Shown here: positions 13,040 to 16,008 of the stretch, piece after piece
Position numbering within the stretch: position 1 is the stretch's first letter
Layout: each line of letters starts with the position of its first letter
NCBI GenBank assembly: GCA_017616675.1
Contig: JAFZXR010000001.1
Span: forward strand, 1-16,008
From: Bacteroidales bacterium
Lineage (GTDB): Bacteria > Bacteroidota > Bacteroidia > Bacteroidales > F082
DNA length: 16,008 nt
Direction: 5' to 3'
Made by a program: the position numbers and the translations under genes
Notes under the pieces: model-generated
Databases searched by the model: none
Seen by the model: the letters and a program-made list of their open reading frames with translations, nothing else
What the model was told of the DNA's origin: nothing

Positions 13040-14814
13040 GAAGGTATTGCATTTATTAACTTTTTCGTGTATTCATTCTTCGGGTTATTAAAGATTTCAT
13101 CTGCATCACCTAACTCCACTGGCTTTCCGTTGTACATCACGAGGATGCGATCCGACATGAAGCGGACGACGCTAAGGTCGTGAGAGATAAAGACATACGT
13201 GAATCCGAAGTCGTTTTTCAGGCGGTTGAGCAGATTCAGGACCTGCGCCTGCACCGACACATCGAGAGCCGACACCGACTCGTCGCAGATTATCAACTTC
13301 GGATGCACTGCCAGCGCCCTCGCGATGCAGATACGTTGCCGTTGACCACCCGAAAATTCATGCGGATAACGTTGATAATGTTCGGGTTGCAGTCCGACCT
13401 CGGTGAGCAGCTCGCACACCTTGTCGCGACGTTTCTTTGCATCCGGCACGAGTCCGTGCACCATCATCGGCTCCGCTATCGCGTCGCCGATGCGCATCTT
13501 CGGATTCAACGACGAATATGGGTCTTGGAATACTATCTGCGCATGCTTCCGATATTCTCGTAAATCATTGCCGCTCAGCGACATAACATCTTTACCTTCG
13601 AAGATGATTTTTCCTTCGGAAGGCTCAACCAGACGTAAAATCGAGCGACCTAACGTTGTCTTTCCGCACCCGGATTCGCCCACCAGACCGAGCGTTTCGC
13701 CAGGATAGACCTCGAAACTTACGTCGTCGACGGCTTTCACATGGTCGTAAACACGGTTGAAGATGCCTTTTTTCAGCGGGAACCACGTTTTCAGGTGTTC
13801 GACCTTCAAAATCGGCTTGCGACTGTATATTTCTTTCAGATGATTTTCTCTATCTTGTTGAGTAACAATAAGTTGCTGCTTAAAATCAGCGTCTTCTTTC
13901 CAAGTACTATCGAGGAATTCTTTCACGATTGGAAGTCGCTTCAAGCGGTAATCCATCGGCGGACGGCAAGCGAGAAGGCCTTTGGTGTAAGGATCTTTCG
14001 GATTGTTCAGGATTTCTTGGGCCTCGCCATACTCCACCACTTTGCCATCGTGCATGACGAGGATGTAATCGGAGACTTCAGAAACCACTCCTAAATCATG
14101 CGAAATGAAGATCATTGACATTTGAGAGTTCTCGGAGCTCTTAGGGTCTTCAGGGTTCTTAGGGTCTTTAGGGTCCTTAGGGTTTTTAGGGTCCTTAGAG
14201 GTGCTCTTTTGAAGGTCTTTCAGTAATTTTAAGATCTCTTTCTGGACTGTTACATCGAGCGCGGTGGTGGGCTCGTCAGCTATCAGAAGCTCAGGGTTGC
14301 AGGCCAGCGCCATCGCTATCATCACGCGCTGTTTTTGTCCGCCCGAGAGCTCGTGGGGGTAGCTTTTGTAGATGGCGTCGGGGCGTGGCAGCATCACTTT
14401 TTTGAACAGGGATATGGTGCGGGCCTTGGCCGCATCCTCGGTGATATCTTCGTGAGCCAAAATTGCCTCCGTTACCTGAAAACCACACTGGAACACGGGG
14501 TTCAGCGACGTCATCGGCTCCTGAAATATCATGGCGATACGCTTGCCGCGGATGTCGTGCATCTGATTTTCGGTAAGATGCAGGATATCTTTCCCGTCAA
14601 GGGTGATTTCGTCGGCAGTAATCTTCGATTGTTTCTCGTTCAAAAGCCTCATCACAGCGAGGTTGCTCACCGACTTTCCTGATCCCGATTCGCCAACGAT
14701 TCCAAGGGTTTTACCCTTCGGCACCTCGAAACTGACACCATGCACCGCCTCGTTCCATTCGCCATCGCGAAGGAACGAGATTCGGAGATTTCTTATGTTT
14801 AACAATATGCCCAT
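13009..14814 (-). CDS. Fused peptide ABC transporter ATPase (OppD-OppF type)
   Basis: A 601-residue cytosolic protein with two ABC ATPase domains that would drive oligopeptide/dipeptide or nickel-type import. Domain 1: Walker A GESGSGKS (41-48), signature LSGGQ (156-160), Walker B LLIADEP (Asp180, Glu181), H-loop His239. Domain 2: Walker A GESGCGKT (379-386), FSGGQ (487-491), Walker B LIICDES (Asp511, Glu512), H-loop His545. Oligopeptide-type C-terminal regions follow each ([33 protein letters not shown]). Residues 207-225 are an insertion of Lys-Asp/Asn-Pro triplets between D-loop and H-loop. The start at 14814 overlaps the yfcC stop as TAATG; a longer form from 14901 would intrude 87 nt into yfcC. 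The last nine residues (VISSEHRTQ) come from the inverted-repeat element. No permease or binding-protein gene is in the window. Confidence 0.93.
   Translation of the reverse strand: MGILLNIRNLRISFLRDGEWNEAVHGVSFEVPKGKTLGIVGESGSGKSVSNLAVMRLLNEKQSKITADEITLDGKDILHLTENQMHDIRGKRIAMIFQEPMTSLNPVFQCGFQVTEAILAHEDITEDAAKARTISLFKKVMLPRPDAIYKSYPHELSGGQKQRVMIAMALACNPELLIADEPTTALDVTVQKEILKLLKDLQKSTSKDPKNPKDPKDPKNPEDPKSSENSQMSMIFISHDLGVVSEVSDYILVMHDGKVVEYGEAQEILNNPKDPYTKGLLACRPPMDYRLKRLPIVKEFLDSTWKEDADFKQQLIVTQQDRENHLKEIYSRKPILKVEHLKTWFPLKKGIFNRVYDHVKAVDDVSFEVYPGETLGLVGESGCGKTTLGRSILRLVEPSEGKIIFEGKDVMSLSGNDLREYRKHAQIVFQDPYSSLNPKMRIGDAIAEPMMVHGLVPDAKKRRDKVCELLTEVGLQPEHYQRYPHEFSGGQRQRICIARALAVHPKLIICDESVSALDVSVQAQVLNLLNRLKNDFGFTYVFISHDLSVVRFMSDRILVMYNGKPVELGDADEIFNNPKNEYTKKLINAIPSVISSEHRTQ
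14125..14196. repeat. In-frame 9-bp tandem repeat in the first ATPase domain of oppDF
   Basis: Six in-phase 9-mers (14143-14196), on the coding strand of the form RAR-RAC-CCT (for example AAGGACCCT), encode [18 protein letters not shown]. Two decayed units (KSS, ENS; 14125-14142) follow. Rotated, the unit is CTAARRACC, the same family as the 9-mers at 3350-3389 and 9391-9426. The insert replaces the usual 2-4 residue turn between LLKDLQK and MIFISHDLG. Confidence 0.88.
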
Positions 14815-16008
14815 TAAAACCCTTCCAAACTCATCAAAACCGTTGGTATCAACAATATTCCTCCAATTATAATCATCATCAAAATAAACTTCCACACCCA
14901 TTTAAACCATTTCTGGTATGGAATCTTCGCCACGCCAAGGGCTCCGATCAGCACTCCCGACGTTGGCGTTATCATGTTGGTGAAGCCGTCGCCGAACTGG
15001 AACGCCATCACGGTGGCTTGACGGCACACCCCGATGAGGTCGCTGAACGGTGCCATAATCGGCATCGTTATCGCCGCTTTCGCCGAGCCCGACGGTATGA
15101 TGATGTTGATAAGTGTCTGAATGCCATACATTATCTCCACCGACGCCACCTTGCCGAAGTCGGACATCGATTTCGACAGTCCGTACAAAATCGTGTCGAT
15201 GATGCCGCCATTTTGCAGTATTATCACGATGCCGCCCGCCAATCCGACGACCACCGCGGCCGACAGGATGTCGCTCATTCCTTCGATGAAAAGTCGAGCT
15301 ATGTCGCTGGCGCTCTTGCCGATAGCAATGCCGCTGCAAATTCCCATGGCAAGGAACAGCGACGCAATCTCCATCACATACCAGCCGTAGCCCATCACGC
15401 CAACGATAAGGTAGATGATGGTGTAAAGAAGCAGCAGCAAGATGAAATTATGCACTGTTTTTCTTAACGAAAACGCGCCTAAAACGGCGAAAAATCCAGT
15501 CAGAATCGGGATTATCGGCATCACGAAGGCGCTCGAACCGATTACCAAGGTCGTTTTTGGGTTCAGATACGAGAAAACCACCATCGCGATGAGCAAAAAT
15601 GCATATACAAACCAGGCCGATTTCGGCACGTAATGCTCAAACTCCTGCCCTTGCGCCACGCTGTTTTTCCTCCAGTAAGCATCATCGTCGTACATGATCG
15701 AAATCTGCGGATTTTTCTTCACCTTATGGGCGTAATGCAATACAAAAGCGATGCCGAAGATGTTGATAATCACCCAGCAGAAGATGCGGTAGCCGATGCC
15801 CGAAAACAGCGGCACGTCGGCGATTCCCTGCGCGATACCGATTGTGAACGGATTTAAAATCGCTCCCGCGAAGCCGATATGCGCCGCCACATACACCATA
15901 CATAGGCCAACGATGCTGTCGTAACCCATTGATATTGCGAGCGGTATGATGATAATCACAAAGGCGATACACTCCTCGCTCATCCCGAAAATCGCACCGA
16001 ACAAGCTG
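14814..16008 (-). CDS. YfcC-family (DcuC-like) membrane carrier, 5' end outside window
   Basis: The C-terminal ~397 residues of a polytopic inner-membrane carrier of the YfcC/C4-dicarboxylate anaerobic carrier family, whose members are usually ~480-510 residues. The first residues visible (LFGAIFGMSEECIAFVIIII) match the middle of such proteins, so the real start is upstream of this window and the leading TTG at 16004 is not a start. Family features include HIGFAGAILNPFTIGIAQGI, a cytoplasmic loop (MYDDDAYWRKN), VVVGLAGGIVIILQNGGIID, LINIIIPSGSAKAAITMPIM and FTNMITPTSGVLIGALG. The transported substrate is not known for the family; amino acids, dipeptides or dicarboxylates are suggested. The stop overlaps the oppDF start (TAATG), so the two are translationally coupled. 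Confidence 0.9.
   Translation of the reverse strand, partial: SLFGAIFGMSEECIAFVIIIIPLAISMGYDSIVGLCMVYVAAHIGFAGAILNPFTIGIAQGIADVPLFSGIGYRIFCWVIINIFGIAFVLHYAHKVKKNPQISIMYDDDAYWRKNSVAQGQEFEHYVPKSAWFVYAFLLIAMVVFSYLNPKTTLVIGSSAFVMPIIPILTGFFAVLGAFSLRKTVHNFILLLLLYTIIYLIVGVMGYGWYVMEIASLFLAMGICSGIAIGKSASDIARLFIEGMSDILSAAVVVGLAGGIVIILQNGGIIDTILYGLSKSMSDFGKVASVEIMYGIQTLINIIIPSGSAKAAITMPIMAPFSDLIGVCRQATVMAFQFGDGFTNMITPTSGVLIGALGVAKIPYQKWFKWVWKFILMMIIIGGILLIPTVLMSLEGF

Noticed and set aside
14815..14901. N-terminal extension of oppDF to an ATG at 14901
   Set aside because: It overlaps the conserved end of the YfcC gene in another frame; the TAATG junction gives a better start.

Overview
The window comes from a Bacteroidota chromosome, most likely Bacteroidales. 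Promoters fit the Bacteroidota pattern (TTTG about 20 nt upstream of TAnnTTTG), Shine-Dalgarno sites are absent, one secreted enzyme ends in a type IX secretion (T9SS) sorting domain, and S46 dipeptidyl-peptidase, methylmalonyl-CoA epimerase and an all-in-one iron-sulfur serine dehydratase are present. A T9SS cargo argues against Bacteroides itself. The genes suggest an anaerobe that lives on peptides and amino acids and uses the methylmalonyl-CoA (propionate/succinate) route.

Layout. 1-897 (minus): methylmalonyl-CoA epimerase followed by the 5' part of a biotin-dependent acyl-CoA carboxylase beta subunit. 960-3269 (minus): a secreted M1-like metallopeptidase with its own promoter. 3432-9120 (minus): a tight four-gene unit, in transcription order an M50B-like membrane metalloprotease, an M49-like lipoprotein peptidase, a pentapeptide-repeat protein with a channel-like membrane module, and an S46 dipeptidyl-peptidase. 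It ends in a strong hairpin terminator. 9199-11629 (plus): HemW, an orphan HicB-type antitoxin preceded by a 10-codon remnant of the hicA toxin gene, and a zinc-ligand-poor class III sirtuin. 11701-16008 (minus): a YfcC-family carrier (5' end outside the window), a fused OppD-OppF ATPase and L-serine dehydratase.

Working together: the M1, S46 and M49-like enzymes would release short peptides and amino acids in the envelope. OppDF and YfcC suggest uptake, SdaA deaminates serine to pyruvate, and Mce with the carboxylase links to propionate metabolism.

The most unusual content is repetitive. A 9-bp repeat family (consensus about YYRARRACY) occurs three times: in a terminator loop, in hemW, and as an in-frame Lys-Asp/Asn-Pro insertion in the first ATPase domain of OppDF. 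At two of these sites it lies between matching GCGGCGGCA/TGCCGCCGC arms. Two other repeats, a 3 x 23 bp tandem array and a 115-bp inverted-repeat element, supply the last codons and stop codons of the sirtuin and OppDF genes. No complete new defence system or CRISPR array was seen; the hicA remnant/HicB/Sir2 cluster is the nearest to a novel locus.
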